DNA of 64,000 nt from Nemertoderma westbladi (Eukaryota; Xenacoelomorpha; Nemertodermatida; Nemertodermatidae), in NCBI GenBank assembly GCA_032718475.1, contig JAUCBJ010000116.1:1-64000 (forward strand), written 5' to 3'. The notes under the pieces are model-generated. The model was given only the letters and a program-made list of their open reading frames with translations, was not told where the DNA came from and searched no databases. Both the position numbers and the translations under genes were made by a program. The stretch's first letter is position 1; each line of letters opens with the position of its first letter. Below are positions 51,190-62,823 of this stretch, piece after piece.

Positions 51190-53367
51190 TCTAATATATA
51201 TAAATCTCGATTGTCTGTCTGTCTGTCTGTCTGTCTGTGTGTTTGTCATCGGCTATACAATCGAACCCATCTCGATGAAATCTCGCTTGCTATATCTCGT
51301 TAGAAAGGTCTCGCCCTAACTCGTTGCAACGTAATACTCAGAGCCGTCTGAAGTTCGCCCGTCTGCCGCTAGAGGGCGATTTTCGTGATTTTCGGGCGAA
51401 ATTTATCGAATTATTTCGGTTCTTCTATCGGTAATTAATGATTTAGAGGGCTAACATTTATCCCACCTGGTATAAAATTAACATGGGTAGATTCGCCGTG
51501 TCCCATTCTCACAAAGTTTTTATTTTATTCGAGTGTTTAATATAAATATGTATGATTATTTATTGATTAAAAATCAAATAGTGTATAAATATGTCATATT
51601 CGCCAAGCACGATCGAATTGGCCTATTGTTATTGAATAGGGAAGGATTGTTTTCTGTATCATAGCAACGTTAAGGTAATTATTGAACTCGCAGCTAGCTG
51701 GCTGGGCACAGATAAGGAGCAAGCAGGCTGGAGTGTTGATTGGGGTGGGTTTGGGTTGTCTGTTGCGAATTGCTCAAGAGTAATTCTGCTTTCTCAATCA
51801 TTGGCTGCATGGAAGGAGAGGTTTATAACATTTTTGTTTTAATGTTATGAATATTAAAAGTAAAATAATTATTTCTGTAGGCCTATACTTACTGTATTAT
51901 TATTTTATCTAATATTATACATCTAATCTCGATGAAAACTCGCTTACTATAGCTCGTTAGATAGGTCTCGCCCTAACTCGTTGCAACGTAATACTCAGAG
52001 CCGTCTGAAGTTCCCCCGCCTGCCGCTAAAGGGCGAATTATCTGATAGTGAAAACCTGATCTTATTGGGTTGTTTTTAATGCTTTTGAGCTGAAACTTGG
52101 TAGCTATATACTGCAGCATAGGCTGTATATTTCCGGAGTCACTGGGTTGTCTACAGTTCCCCAGTCTACCGTTAGAGGGCTAAATGTCTGAGAGTTAACA
52201 TCTTCTCCAACTTTATTATTTACAATCCGTTTTGACTGAAACTTGGTAGGCATCTACTACAGCATAGGCTGAATCTTTACTGAGTCGCAGAGTCGTCTAC
52301 AATTTCCCAGTCTACCGCTAGAGGGCGAAATGTCTGCAAGTTAACATCTTCTTCAACTTTGTTATTCATAATCCATTTAGACTGAACTTGGTAGGCATCT
52401 ACTACAGCATAGGCTATATCTTTACTGAGTCGCGCAGAGTTGTCTACAGTACCCGCGTCTGCCGCTAGAGGGCGAAATGTATGAAAGTTAACATCTTCTC
52501 CAACTTTGTTATTTACAATCCTTTTAGACTGAAACTTGGTAGGCATCTACTATAGCATAGGCTATATCTTTGCGGAGTAGTAGAGTCGTCTACAGTTCCA
52601 CAGTCAGCCGCAAGAGGGCGAATTGTCTGATAGTGAAAACCTCATCCCAATTGGTTCTTTTTAATCCTTTTGAGCTGAAACTTGGCAGGTATCTACTACA
52701 TCCTAGGCTCTATCTTTACGGAGTTGTAGAGTCCTATACACTTCCCCAGTCTACCGCTAGAGGGTGAAATGTCTGAAAGTTAACATCTTCTCCAACTTTG
52801 TTATTTACAAACGGTTTAGACTGAAACTTGGTAGGCATCTACTACAGCATAGGCTCTACCTTTACGGAGTCGCAGAGTTGTATACAGTTCCCCTATCTGC
52901 CGCTAGAGGGCGAATTGTCTGATAGTGAACACCTCATCCCAATTGGTTCTTTTTAATCCCTTTGAGCTGAAACTTGGCAGGAATCTACTACAGCATATTC
53001 TGTATCTTTACGGAGTCCCAGAGTCGTCTACAGTTCTTCAGTCTACCGCTAGAAGTCTGAATGTGAACATCTACACCAATTTTGTTATTTACAATCTGTT
53101 TAAGCTGAAACTTGAAAGGCAGGCATTTTACTTCACCATAAACCCCATCTTTACCAAACTGCAGCGCCGTCTACATTTCACCAGTCCGCAGGTAGAGGGT
53201 GGATCTGAAAGTGATCATTTTCTGGAAATTTTGTTATTTACAATCTGACTAAAGTTGAAACTTGACAGTTATCTCTTATGGGGGTGGTGTTTTATTTAAT
53301 GATGGTGTCTGTTCCGTATGCAGTTCTCCAATCTCCCACACATATTCATATATCATCTGCACGTGCA
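51190..53367 (+). mobile_element. Helitron-like family 1 unit, second tandem copy
   Basis: Same order and almost the same sequence as 48969-51151, with scattered substitutions and small indels (for example TAATTAATTATTTAG versus TAATTAATGATTTAG). First monomer cores are at 52023, 52169 and 52315. The unit period is about 2216 bp. Confidence 0.75.
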
Positions 53368-53405
53368 CTAGAAAGCTGTGGCCCGAAGGGCCACAGGCTT
53401 TCTAG
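53368..53405. repeat. Boundary palindrome of Helitron-like family 1
   Basis: Identical to the palindrome at 51152-51189. Confidence 0.88.
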
Positions 53406-53636
53406 TCTAATATATATAAATATCGATTGTCTGTCAGTCTGTGTGTTTGTCATTGGCTATACAATCGAACCCATCTCGATGAAATCTCGCTTGCCATAGC
53501 TCGTTAGAAAGGTCTCGCCCTAACTCGTTGCAACGTAATACTCAGAGCCGTCTGAAGTTCGCCCGTCTGCCATTAGAGGGCAATTTTCGTGATTTTCGGG
53601 CGAAATTTATCGAATTATTTCGGTTCTTCACTGCAC
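53406..53636 (+). mobile_element. Truncated third family 1 unit
   Basis: Only the first ~230 bp of the unit remain, up to TTATTTCGGTTCTTC. They are followed by CTAGCTTTCTAG, a remnant of the boundary palindrome, and then the head of family 2. Confidence 0.7.
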
Positions 53637-54448
53637 TAGCTTTCTAGTAGTCTATATAAAAATCTTGCGTGTGTCTGTCTGTTCGCTTATACGTTTCGCC
53701 TCATCTCTACCATTTATCGCGATTGTGATAGATTCGGAACCGGCCTGACTTCGGACGTTGCAACGCGACATTTTTCTAGAAATTTACAGGCGTTATTTTC
53801 GTTTTAACGCCGTTTTATCCCGCAAATCCGTGTTAGCTGCTACCCCTAAAATGTAAAACCATTATTCCAGCTGGTTTCCTGACAACTGCGGAACTGACTG
53901 CAAGCAGTCAGCAGTGTGATACTGTGATACAGCTGTACCAGTGTACAGGTGCTGAGGTGTACCGTCATTTAATTCAGTAATTCTGTACGGCAACGGCAGT
54001 ACAGCAGTACTGCTGTACAGCTGTACAAACTTGCGCTTAGCAAACAAACTTAGCTAAAAAGCTTATGCAAACTGAGATCTGTAGGCCAACTGAACTGTGT
54101 AATACCTATGCATGAACTGTACTGCTGTATGCTTTGCTTACGCTTTCGTCAGTCATATAGACGTACTGCTGTACTGCTAAGATAGGCCTTATCACAGTAA
54201 CAGGTTCCCAGGTAGGCCTACCTGCTACCGGCTGACCAGTAATGCTAACCCATAGATCAGTAGATTGTTGGACCGTACTGCCATAAAGCAACACATATAC
54301 TGATATAGGCATAGGCCCGATGCATTTCTGCATTTAGCTGGAGTATGGAGTCGTGGAGTTCCGTAGACAACTCTGTAACTCGCCTAACTGCTGAACTGGT
54401 AAGCCTACCTGCCTACTGCGTAGCATACTGCCCTATACTGCTATAATA
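53637..54448 (+). mobile_element. Helitron-like family 2 copy, split by a LINE
   Basis: The head CTATATAAAAATCTTGCGTG with TGTCTGTCTGTTCGC is shared with 27351. It continues after the LINE at 59574-59728, ending GGCGGTTTTTATCCCGCC. No coding capacity is seen; the sequence is rich in TACTGCTGTA- and TAGGCCTA-type words. Confidence 0.6.
54441..54448 (+). repeat. Target site duplication of the LINE, left copy
   Basis: CTATAATA, repeated at 59566-59573 on the other side of the LINE. The undisturbed site TACTGCTATAATAGGCCTAA is present at 60461-60480. Confidence 0.85.
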
Positions 54449-54605
54449 CTGCAGTGACAGTGATGCAGTGAATTAATACAACTTAACTATATACTATACA
54501 ATACATACATCATTGTGAATTGTGATATTGCTATATACAACTGCATTTCGTCAATTGTATTATAATTGTTGAAACAACATCATCTGCTATTCATAATAGG
54601 GAATA

Positions 54606-55622
54606 ATGTCCAGTCAGAACCAAGGTCGATCTAGCTTTAGTCAACGAGATTCTTGTGGTACGGCTCCCTCAACAAAACAGGGGATAAAATCCAAAAGTCC
54701 AAGATTAAAACCAAGACCTGTAGAATGGGAGACAGTGAAAGTTGAATGCACAATCTGTCTTCACACATGGACCGAGGTTGAGATTCGAAAGAAATCAGAT
54801 ATTATAAATGAGCCTTTCTCGTGTGGTTTCTGCTCTGCTGAACTCATCAACAAACTCCAGCAAGCACTTCAGATGCTCCAAGAATCCCACTCCAGTAAGT
54901 CTGATGTGCTCTACACGGAAATTCAGAATGCAGCAGATAGTGCATCTGCCGAAAGCAAAGATATATCCTCAGATGTGTCTTCCTTGCGGATTGAATTAGA
55001 GTCTCGGATTGATGAAATCGCAGCCAAAACCTGCGAAGTCAAGGACAAATTAAATAATATTGAAACTGTTGGAGGCGGGCTTGGTTCCGGTTGCAGTGAA
55101 AATAACTCTTGGGCTGATATTGTCAAGAAAAATGCTGACCAAATCGGCAATCTAACAAAGAAACTTGAGGGTGCAGCGGCCACTACTACTAATACGCAAT
55201 CCTTGGAGAGCATAGAGAAAATCATATCTGTAAATGAGCAACGCAAAAAGAATGTTATAATTCGTGGTGTACCAGGTGATACTCAAGCTACTCCTGAAGC
55301 CCAACGTCTTTCCGATAACCAGTTCTTACAATCAACCTTACATACTTCCCTTCCTCACCATGGGATATCCCGCCTGGGGAAGAAAAGAGATGATGGAAAG
55401 CCACATCCTCTACGACTAATATTTCAATCATCAGAAACTGCCTACAGAGTCCTGGAAATGAAATCATTCACAGTGGAATCTGATTCAGCTACTGTGCGAT
55501 ATTATTTTGACAAGGACCTTTCGAGGTTCGATCGTGAACGTGCCTACAAGGAAAGGCAGCGACGTAGACTACAGAATCGTCCATCCGCAACACTATCCAA
55601 CAATGTTGATAGGGTTGACTGA
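54606..55622 (+). CDS. LINE ORF1 protein (zinc motif, coiled coil, RNA-binding region)
   Basis: 338 residues. About residues 48-77 hold a CX2C...CX2C zinc motif (CTIC...CGFC). A coiled-coil-like stretch follows at 90-215. From about 215 the motif KKNVIIRGVPGDTQA begins an RRM/L1-ORF1-like region that ends in a basic RAYKERQRRRLQNR segment. ORF1 proteins of LINEs bind the element's RNA as a chaperone and coat. It precedes ORF2 by 159 bp. The start is the first ATG of the frame and gives a typical length. No break is visible. Confidence 0.8.
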   Translation: MSSQNQGRSSFSQRDSCGTAPSTKQGIKSKSPRLKPRPVEWETVKVECTICLHTWTEVEIRKKSDIINEPFSCGFCSAELINKLQQALQMLQESHSSKSDVLYTEIQNAADSASAESKDISSDVSSLRIELESRIDEIAAKTCEVKDKLNNIETVGGGLGSGCSENNSWADIVKKNADQIGNLTKKLEGAAATTTNTQSLESIEKIISVNEQRKKNVIIRGVPGDTQATPEAQRLSDNQFLQSTLHTSLPHHGISRLGKKRDDGKPHPLRLIFQSSETAYRVLEMKSFTVESDSATVRYYFDKDLSRFDRERAYKERQRRRLQNRPSATLSNNVDRVD

Positions 55623-55781
55623 CAATTAATATCTACTGCTAATGGTACACCTACACATCCCATACCCCACCCCCACCCCCATATATTTTCCCAACTGGCA
55701 CGTCATAATTTCCCTACTACCCCTATATCATCAACCACAACTGCCAATACATACAATCCTATCACTAACCCAGCTCCATCC

Positions 55782-58709
55782 ATGATTTCAGGTGGGTCTG
55801 ACATTACTATCCATACCCCAAGTGCCTCAGCTGCAGGCACAAAGCAGCTTAACATCCTTTATACTAATGCTGATTCCTTACATAACAAACTCAGTAATTT
55901 GCAAACACGAATTGCAAGTTTCCAACCCGACATTATTGCAATTACAGAGGTTTTACCGAAAAACAAAATATTTGAATATAGTATAAAAGATTACACCCTA
56001 GACGGTTATAACAGTGAACATCATAATCTGGACGACTCGTTTTGTCAACGTGGGATCATAATCTACACAAAGAATAACAATTGTGGAACATCTATGGACT
56101 TACGTACCATCAGATTGAGATACACTACATTTTCGGAGATTGTTTTGATACAATACATCTACCAATATCTAGGCAAAAAAGAGACAGTTATATTTGGATG
56201 TATTTATTGTAGTCCTAACTCCACCCCGGACAATAATAAAGAGCTAATCAGTTCCATTAATTTATTGTGTAAAGAAAATAATCCTACTCAAATAATATTA
56301 GTTGGTGACTTTAATATGTCTGAGACACAGTGGACAACTTTGCAAACATCAAATTCAGACGAATCTGAAATTCTTTGTTGCTTTCAGGACAACTACTTGA
56401 GCCAACATGTCGACCAACCCACCCGCTTTCGCGAAGGAAACATTCCACGCATCTTAGACCTAGTCCTAACATCTGAACGTGACATGGTAGATAAAATTTC
56501 CTACACACCCCCTCTTGGAGCTAGTGACCACGTTGTCCTCGAGATTAGCCTGACCACACTTTCAAGTCCAGCATCACCTGTAACTGAATATAAAGTATTA
56601 TCAAAGGCAAACTATAATGCAATGGCGACATATATACAGTCATTCAATTGGATAGAAGTCCTAACACCAATGGATACAACTGAGGCATGTGCATGTCTTT
56701 ACAAAACTCTTGAGTATTGTATACATAATTATATACCTGTCAAAAAATGCCGTTCATACAACTACCCCAAATGGATGACCAGGGATGTACGCAAACTCAT
56801 TTCCCTGAAGAAATCAGCATGGCGAACCTTCCGGAGGACCAATACACCTTCTGCCTACAACAAATATAAACAAAGGAGAAATATTTGCAATGATGCTGTG
56901 AAAAAATCCAAACAAGATTACGAGCGCTCAGTAGCACTATCAGCCAGCAAAGACCCGAAACAGTTCTGGAAATTTGTGCGGTCGAAAACAAAGTCTCGCG
57001 GCACAATAGCCTCCTTGAAAGACAAGCAGGGAAATATAGCAACATCTAATGTTGACAAAGCAGAAGTTTTGAATCAACAATACTTTTCTACTTTTACTAC
57101 CGAGGACACACATTCTGTTCCTGATACATCAACCTCAATTCCAGAAGCAACAATTAACTGGGTAGAATTTACACCATCTGTGGTGGAACAAGCTGCATCT
57201 CAGATAAACTCATCTGGTGCCCCTGGCCCTGATGGAATCTTCCCGATACTCATAGTGACACTCATCGCCGTACTGGCTCTACCCCTCTCTATTATCTTTC
57301 AGAAGTCGTTGGAAAGCGGCATTGTTCCCCAGCCTTGGAAGGAAGCAAATATTACGCCTATATTCAAGCGTGGAGTCCGCTACCTTCCTATAAACTACCG
57401 GCCTGTTAGCTTGACCTCGATTCTCTGCAAGCTAATGGAAAGAATCATAGCCAATAACTTATACTCTTTCTGGAAAGAGTTCTCTCTGCTAACCATGGCA
57501 CAGTATGGATTTCAAAGAGGAAAGTCATGCACAATCCAACTCATTGACGTTGTGTTCCAGTGGGCAAAGGCCCTGGATGAAGGCAAATGCATAGATGTTG
57601 TATACCTAGATTTCCTCAAGGCGTTTGACACTGTGCCACACCAGCGATTAATTAAAAAGATGGAGAATATGGGGATTTCTGGTTCCCTGCTTGTATGGCT
57701 CAGGTCATTTATTACAGGTCGCTGGCAACGAGTCGTAGTTGGCGGGTCTCACTCCAAATGGGTTCCCGTTCTTAGTGGAGTACCTCAAGGGAGTATTTTG
57801 GGCGTTCTTTGCTATCTGGGATTTATTAACGATCTACCGGACGCTGTGACATGGATAATACACCTCTTCGCAGACGACACTAAGGACAGTGCCATATTTA
57901 CCCCATCCCCATATCTAACATGCGGGCCCCTCCAAAACGATCTTGACAACCTTTACAGATGGAGTGTCGTGTGGCAGCAGCTATTTAATAATGACAAATG
58001 CAAAATTATGCACATAGGAAGGACAAACCCAAAGTTTGCTTACACCCTGGGAGATATTACCAACCAGCATCACCTTGCGGAAACTACAACAGAAAAAGAT
58101 CTTGGTGTTTACTTCCAGAATAATCTACATTTCAGCATCCACATCGCCAACATTGTTAAGAAAGCAAACAGCCATCTTGGTCTTATATACCGCAGCTTTA
58201 ATCATATAGATGGCGATATATTTCTTGGGTTATACAAGAGTATGGTTCGTCCCATTCTTGAATATTCATCTGTGGTTTGGTCTCCAAAAAAAATTGGCGA
58301 ATCGAAACTAATCGAAGGAGTACAACGCCGCGCGACGCGGCTTGTCTCAGGTCTCCGTGATCTCGATTATCCTTCACGCCTTCGTAAGTTGGGTCTGCCA
58401 ACGTTGGAATACCGGCGCCACCGCGCCGATATGATCCAAGTCTATAAACTGCTGACCGGTCTCGATAACGCAGACTACCGCACTTACTTCACATTGGATC
58501 CTTCCAGTCGTCGCGGACACTCTCTGAAGTTATTCAAACCTCGGGCGCGTTTGGTATTATGTAATGACACCTTTAGCTATCGAGTAATCGACGATTGGAA
58601 CAGTCTTACCGAATCTGTTGTTTCATCGCCGACTCTAAACACATTCAAGTCAAGGCTAAACGAACACTATAAGAATTTGCCATTGAAATTTTCCCCATCC
58701 TGGTGGTAG
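55782..58709 (+). CDS. LINE ORF2: endonuclease and reverse transcriptase
   Basis: 975 residues, intact. Endonuclease motifs in the first ~265 residues: ILYTNADSL, IIAITEV, LVGDFNMSE, RILDLVLTS and ASDHVVLEI. Reverse transcriptase motifs from about 470: GAPGPDGI, YRPVSLTSILCKLMER, YGFQRGKSC, VYLDFLKAFDTVPH, SGVPQGSILG and the catalytic FADDTK near 700. The C-terminal part LEYSSVVWSP...QRRATRLV is typical of Jockey/CR1-group elements. No RNase H is seen. The enzyme nicks the target and primes reverse transcription there. The true start may lie slightly upstream or downstream of this ATG. All key residues are present. Confidence 0.9.
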   Translation: MISGGSDITIHTPSASAAGTKQLNILYTNADSLHNKLSNLQTRIASFQPDIIAITEVLPKNKIFEYSIKDYTLDGYNSEHHNLDDSFCQRGIIIYTKNNNCGTSMDLRTIRLRYTTFSEIVLIQYIYQYLGKKETVIFGCIYCSPNSTPDNNKELISSINLLCKENNPTQIILVGDFNMSETQWTTLQTSNSDESEILCCFQDNYLSQHVDQPTRFREGNIPRILDLVLTSERDMVDKISYTPPLGASDHVVLEISLTTLSSPASPVTEYKVLSKANYNAMATYIQSFNWIEVLTPMDTTEACACLYKTLEYCIHNYIPVKKCRSYNYPKWMTRDVRKLISLKKSAWRTFRRTNTPSAYNKYKQRRNICNDAVKKSKQDYERSVALSASKDPKQFWKFVRSKTKSRGTIASLKDKQGNIATSNVDKAEVLNQQYFSTFTTEDTHSVPDTSTSIPEATINWVEFTPSVVEQAASQINSSGAPGPDGIFPILIVTLIAVLALPLSIIFQKSLESGIVPQPWKEANITPIFKRGVRYLPINYRPVSLTSILCKLMERIIANNLYSFWKEFSLLTMAQYGFQRGKSCTIQLIDVVFQWAKALDEGKCIDVVYLDFLKAFDTVPHQRLIKKMENMGISGSLLVWLRSFITGRWQRVVVGGSHSKWVPVLSGVPQGSILGVLCYLGFINDLPDAVTWIIHLFADDTKDSAIFTPSPYLTCGPLQNDLDNLYRWSVVWQQLFNNDKCKIMHIGRTNPKFAYTLGDITNQHHLAETTTEKDLGVYFQNNLHFSIHIANIVKKANSHLGLIYRSFNHIDGDIFLGLYKSMVRPILEYSSVVWSPKKIGESKLIEGVQRRATRLVSGLRDLDYPSRLRKLGLPTLEYRRHRADMIQVYKLLTGLDNADYRTYFTLDPSSRRGHSLKLFKPRARLVLCNDTFSYRVIDDWNSLTESVVSSPTLNTFKSRLNEHYKNLPLKFSPSWW

Positions 58710-59565
58710 TACCGTATAATAATTAATTAATTTAATTAACCATCGCCATCCAAATATCAACATTTATTTTATTTAAGATTTAATTTGTATGAAATGTAAT
58801 TACGTGAATATTAACAATTTTTGAGTGGAGAGAATTATTTTTATCGTTTCTTAATCCTTTTAGGCTATCTATCTTTTTATATCACTTATCATTTTGTCAC
58901 TTGTGAAACACAACTAATTTTTACCATGGTTCAAGTTCATGCTATTCTAAAAAATCGAAAGTGTACGTGTCATTACAAATTGGACAATGCTATTGTCAAT
59001 GCATTTATTTTATTATACAAACAGTACCGCAGGTGAATATAATCACTGTACATGTACATACATACAGTGATTATGACTATTTTATTTATTTACTCATTTA
59101 ACAGTGTGTATATATATATATAAATATCTTTTGTAATATGTTTGCCAATCTTAATTATTTTAATGCTTCCTTTTACTCGTTAGTCGTTACACTGTCTAGC
59201 GTCACTCTACCTTATTTTATTTTGAGCTGTTGACGCAACTTTTTTTATAAATGATTTTATTCAGCCCGTGTTTTACACTACACTACGATTTACATGTGTC
59301 ATGCATACTGTGTACTATTGCCCTATTTATATTCAATCCGGACAGACGTATTTCCATAGTAACTAACTGTATTGCATGCTTTAAATGTGCCAGTATAATA
59401 TATTTTACTTGCCTCTTTTCTTACTTACTCTACGTAAAACAAAATACCGGTATATTGTCTCAAACTAATTTAACAGTACTTTATTATTGTGATATATTTG
59501 TGAATTATGGGTGCTAAAAGTATATACACTTTCCGTATCACCCTTTTAACTATTAAACTATTAAA
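58710..59565 (+). other. 3' UTR and repeat tail of the LINE
   Basis: AT-rich, without a supported gene. It ends TTTTAACTATTAAACTATTAAA, a short tandem tail of the kind used by CR1/Jockey-type LINEs in place of a long poly(A). Confidence 0.7.
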
Positions 59566-59573
59566 CTATAATA

Positions 59574-60628
59574 GGCCTAACCAACAACGGATCAATTTCT
59601 GGCAGGCATAACACCGAATGACCGAAACTTATCAACAGCGGCTAAACGGGATTTATGTGAAACCATCGATCGCGAACCTGCCGGTGACCAGAGTTCTGGA
59701 ATTGGCGGTTTTTATCCCGCCTTTCATCATCTCTACCATTTATCGCGATTGTGATAGATTCGGAACCGGCCTGACTGCGGATGTTGCAACGCGACATTTT
59801 CTAGAAATTTACAGGCGTTATTTTCGTTTTAACGCCGTTTTATCCCGCAAATCCGTGTTAGCTGCTACCCCTAAAATGTAAAACCATTATTCCAGCTGGT
59901 TTCCTGACAACTGCGGAACTGACTGCAAGCAGTCAGCAGTGTGATACTGTGATACAGCTGTACCAGTGTACAGGTGCTGAGGTGTACCGTCATTTAATTC
60001 AGTAATTCTGTACGGCAACGGCAGTACAGCAGTACTGCTGTACAAACTTGCGCTTAGCAAACAAACTTAGCTAAAAAGCTTATGCAAACTGAGATCTGTA
60101 GGCCAACTGAACTGTGTAATACCTATGCATGAACTGTACTGCTGTATGCTTTGCTTACGCTTTCGTCAGTCATATAGACCAATAGACGTACTGCTGTACT
60201 GCTAAGATAGGCCTTATCACAGTATCAGGTTCCCAGGTAGGCCTACCTGCTACCGGCTGACTAGTAATGCTAACCCATAGATCAGTAGATTGTTGGACCG
60301 TACTGCCATAAAGCAACACATATACTGATATAGGCATAGGCCCGATGCATTTCTGCATTTAGCTGGAGTATGGAGTCGTGGAGTTCCGTAGACAACTCTG
60401 TAACTCGCCTAACTGCTGAACTGGTAAGCCTACCTGCCTACTGCGTAGCATACTGCCCTATACTGCTATAATAGGCCTAACCAACAACGGATCAATTTCT
60501 GGCAGGCATAACACCGAATGACCGAAACTTATCAACAGCGGCTAAACGGGATTTATGTGAAACCATCGATCGCGAACCTGCCGGTGACCAGAGTTCTGGA
60601 ATTGGCGGTTTTTATCCCGCCTTTCATT
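59574..60628 (+). mobile_element. Family 2: end of the split copy plus a tandem second copy
   Basis: 59574-59728 completes the copy split by the LINE. From 59729 (CATCTCTACCATTTATCGCG) a second copy starts without the TATA-rich head and runs to 60628, repeating 53690-54448 and then 59574-59728. One copy differs by a short deletion near 60045. The frame at 59618-59881 is repeat-derived. Confidence 0.7.
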
Positions 60629-62563
60629 CATTAACTAGGATTATACCGGTAGGGTATATCAGTAGGACCTATATGGTTAAAGTAAAACCTGAAACACGAA
60701 GCGCAAACTCGGAACTATGGGTTACTTTTTGTTACAATGCTGCAATGAGAAGGGACAGAGTCGTAGTCGTACCAACGGGCAACTGCCAATATTGTTACTC
60801 GGTTCTTTGGTATGACGAAATTGAAGGATCACGATGTCTGGCAGTGGCAGGATGTGTCGTGTTGCACTAATGGGAAGTCGTTAACACGGCGTGATACGTA
60901 GGCGTGATACACTTTACTAAGTTGAGCGGTAAGTTGTTTTATTCAATATGGAACCATTGAGCCTATTTCAGTATTTATAATATCACATTTTTTATATTAT
61001 ATTATATTATTTATTATGAATGTTTATTACATTACATATGTTATATATATTACATAATTACAGTGAATACCATACTGTACATTGGTTTGTTGCCTTTACC
61101 TTTTCCTTACACTTCATATGTTATATTTTAATGCTATCTTTAGTGCTTGTTTTTAACTGATTTAATGTCAAATAAAAAATTCCAATTCCAATTCCATTCT
61201 ACGAACTCGACGATATGCTATAAATCATTTACAGTATTGGTGAATGGTAGAGGATTTATTGTCACGAATAAAATGCTTAAACATGTACCGGTATGTCAGT
61301 ATGTGTGATTTAATATCATTTTAAATGATACCGGTTCTTATATTAATAAGTCACTGTTTAATGTGATAGCGTTTTATGGACCCATGCGAGGCATACCATA
61401 CATTCTGCTGTTATATTTCACTTTGCAGTTTACCCCGATATGAATAATACCAGGTTTCCAGTAAGGTTACAGAAGGGCTGAATCTAACAAAAACAATATA
61501 CAAATTAGTATCCGTTAAGCCCAGGTTATAAATAGAAATAAGCGCATTTAGCACCTGAATATTATATAGTAGATTTAAGTACAAAGGAAATGATAAATAA
61601 TTATTTATTTTTTTTTTTAATAATTTTATTTATTTGTATTACGTATTTCTTTGGAGCCTTTAAAAGCATGTTAGGGTTTTTGAATCATGGAAACAAAGTA
61701 ATATTTTTAGTACAAGATATTATTTATATAAAGATATTATTTATATAGTTAATGTATTATTATTATTCGTATGGTTTTGTGAGGAGCGACGGTTCAATTT
61801 CACCCTGCTACTGGCAACGATGCCATTTGGTGATATTTGGTTAAATGACAGTAAAATTCGTATTTTTGTGTAAATTGTATGTTTCTTGTGAAGATTTTAA
61901 TAATTTAGTGAATTAAGTTGAATTAAGTTTTTTAATACTTTTTAATGTTTATTACGGTAATAGTTAAAATTTTATTTAACTATTTATTTATATTTAACAG
62001 GTGAACAATAGCCGCTACACTAATAATTAAATGGAAGTTGGATGTGCGAATGGAACCGCATTGTCAACGACTCCACAATATGTTCCACGCAGCTCTTGGA
62101 TCGAATCTCGCCCAGCGTAGAAACCTTAATTGCGTCGCCGCGAGCGGAGTGGGTGGTGGTGGTGAATAAATTCGTTGCATAAATTAAATAAACATACATA
62201 TTATATGAATATTATTACCGGTATGTATACACTTGTAGCAGCTAAAGTGATAAGGGTGAACAACTGATAACCAACTGTCACAGCCCTTGAAAATTATATA
62301 ATATAAGTGACAACTCAGACTTTAACTCTCGTCATATTACTTGTTTAATTAGTTAATAGCTTTTATTGAATGCATTTGTTTAGAATAAGTTGGTTATTGT
62401 GTTTGTCAATTAAATTTGCTTCATAATAATTATAATAATAATGTTAATTTTATGGTGAAGCCACATAAATAAATAAATAATCACAATGCAAAGCAAAGCA
62501 GGTTGCTCTAATGGCTTTTATTCAACTGATAACAGAGATCTGCTACACGATAGGCTGCGTGTT
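60629..62563. other. AT-rich spacer without recognisable gene
   Basis: The only sizeable frame (60673-60870, 65 codons) has no recognisable motif. AATAAAAAATTCCAATTCCAATTCC at about 61171-61195 looks like the tail of a truncated LINE. 61600-62000 is low-complexity AT. Confidence 0.45.
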
Positions 62564-62787
62564 TAGGGGGACGCTGACAAGTCTGCAGTTCTCCAGTCTG
62601 CCGCTAATGGCCAAAATGGTTGAAAGTGAAAACCCGCCTATTTTTTGTTTATAATTATTTTGAGGTGATACTTTGCAGGTATCTACTACAGCATTGGTTG
62701 CGTCTCGGAAAGAACACTGCAACTCATGTGACCTTTTTTAAGTTATTTAATTAAGCTGTTTGTTTGAAGTCTAAACATGCTTGTGTA
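62564..62787 (+). repeat. Decayed family 1 monomers before a boundary palindrome
   Basis: One clear monomer (CAGTCTGCCGCTAATGGCCAAAATG near 62590, with AGTGAAAACC following) and part of another, then a TTAATTAAGCTG...GCTTGTGTACTAG stretch resembling 48895-48934. It is the end of another family 1 unit. Confidence 0.6.
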
Positions 62788-62823
62788 CTAGAAAGCCGTG
62801 GCCGAAGGCCACGGGCTTTCTAG
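62788..62823. repeat. Boundary palindrome of Helitron-like family 1
   Basis: CTAGAAAGCCGTGGCC-GAA-GGCCACGGGCTTTCTAG with one bulge, followed by T and a CTATATATAT head. Confidence 0.88.

Larger units (their letters stand above)
54449..59565 (+). mobile_element. Full-length Jockey/CR1-type LINE
   Basis: 5117 bp flanked by the 8-bp duplication CTATAATA. 5' UTR 54449-54605, ORF1 and ORF2 both open, 3' UTR ending in a short ACTATTAA-type repeat tail. Because the flanking family 2 sequence is duplicated at 59729-60628 without the LINE, both boundaries can be read exactly. The copy appears intact and young. Confidence 0.9.

Noticed and set aside
60673-60870. 65-codon frame as a host exon
   Set aside because: No recognisable motif and no splice context that I can support.
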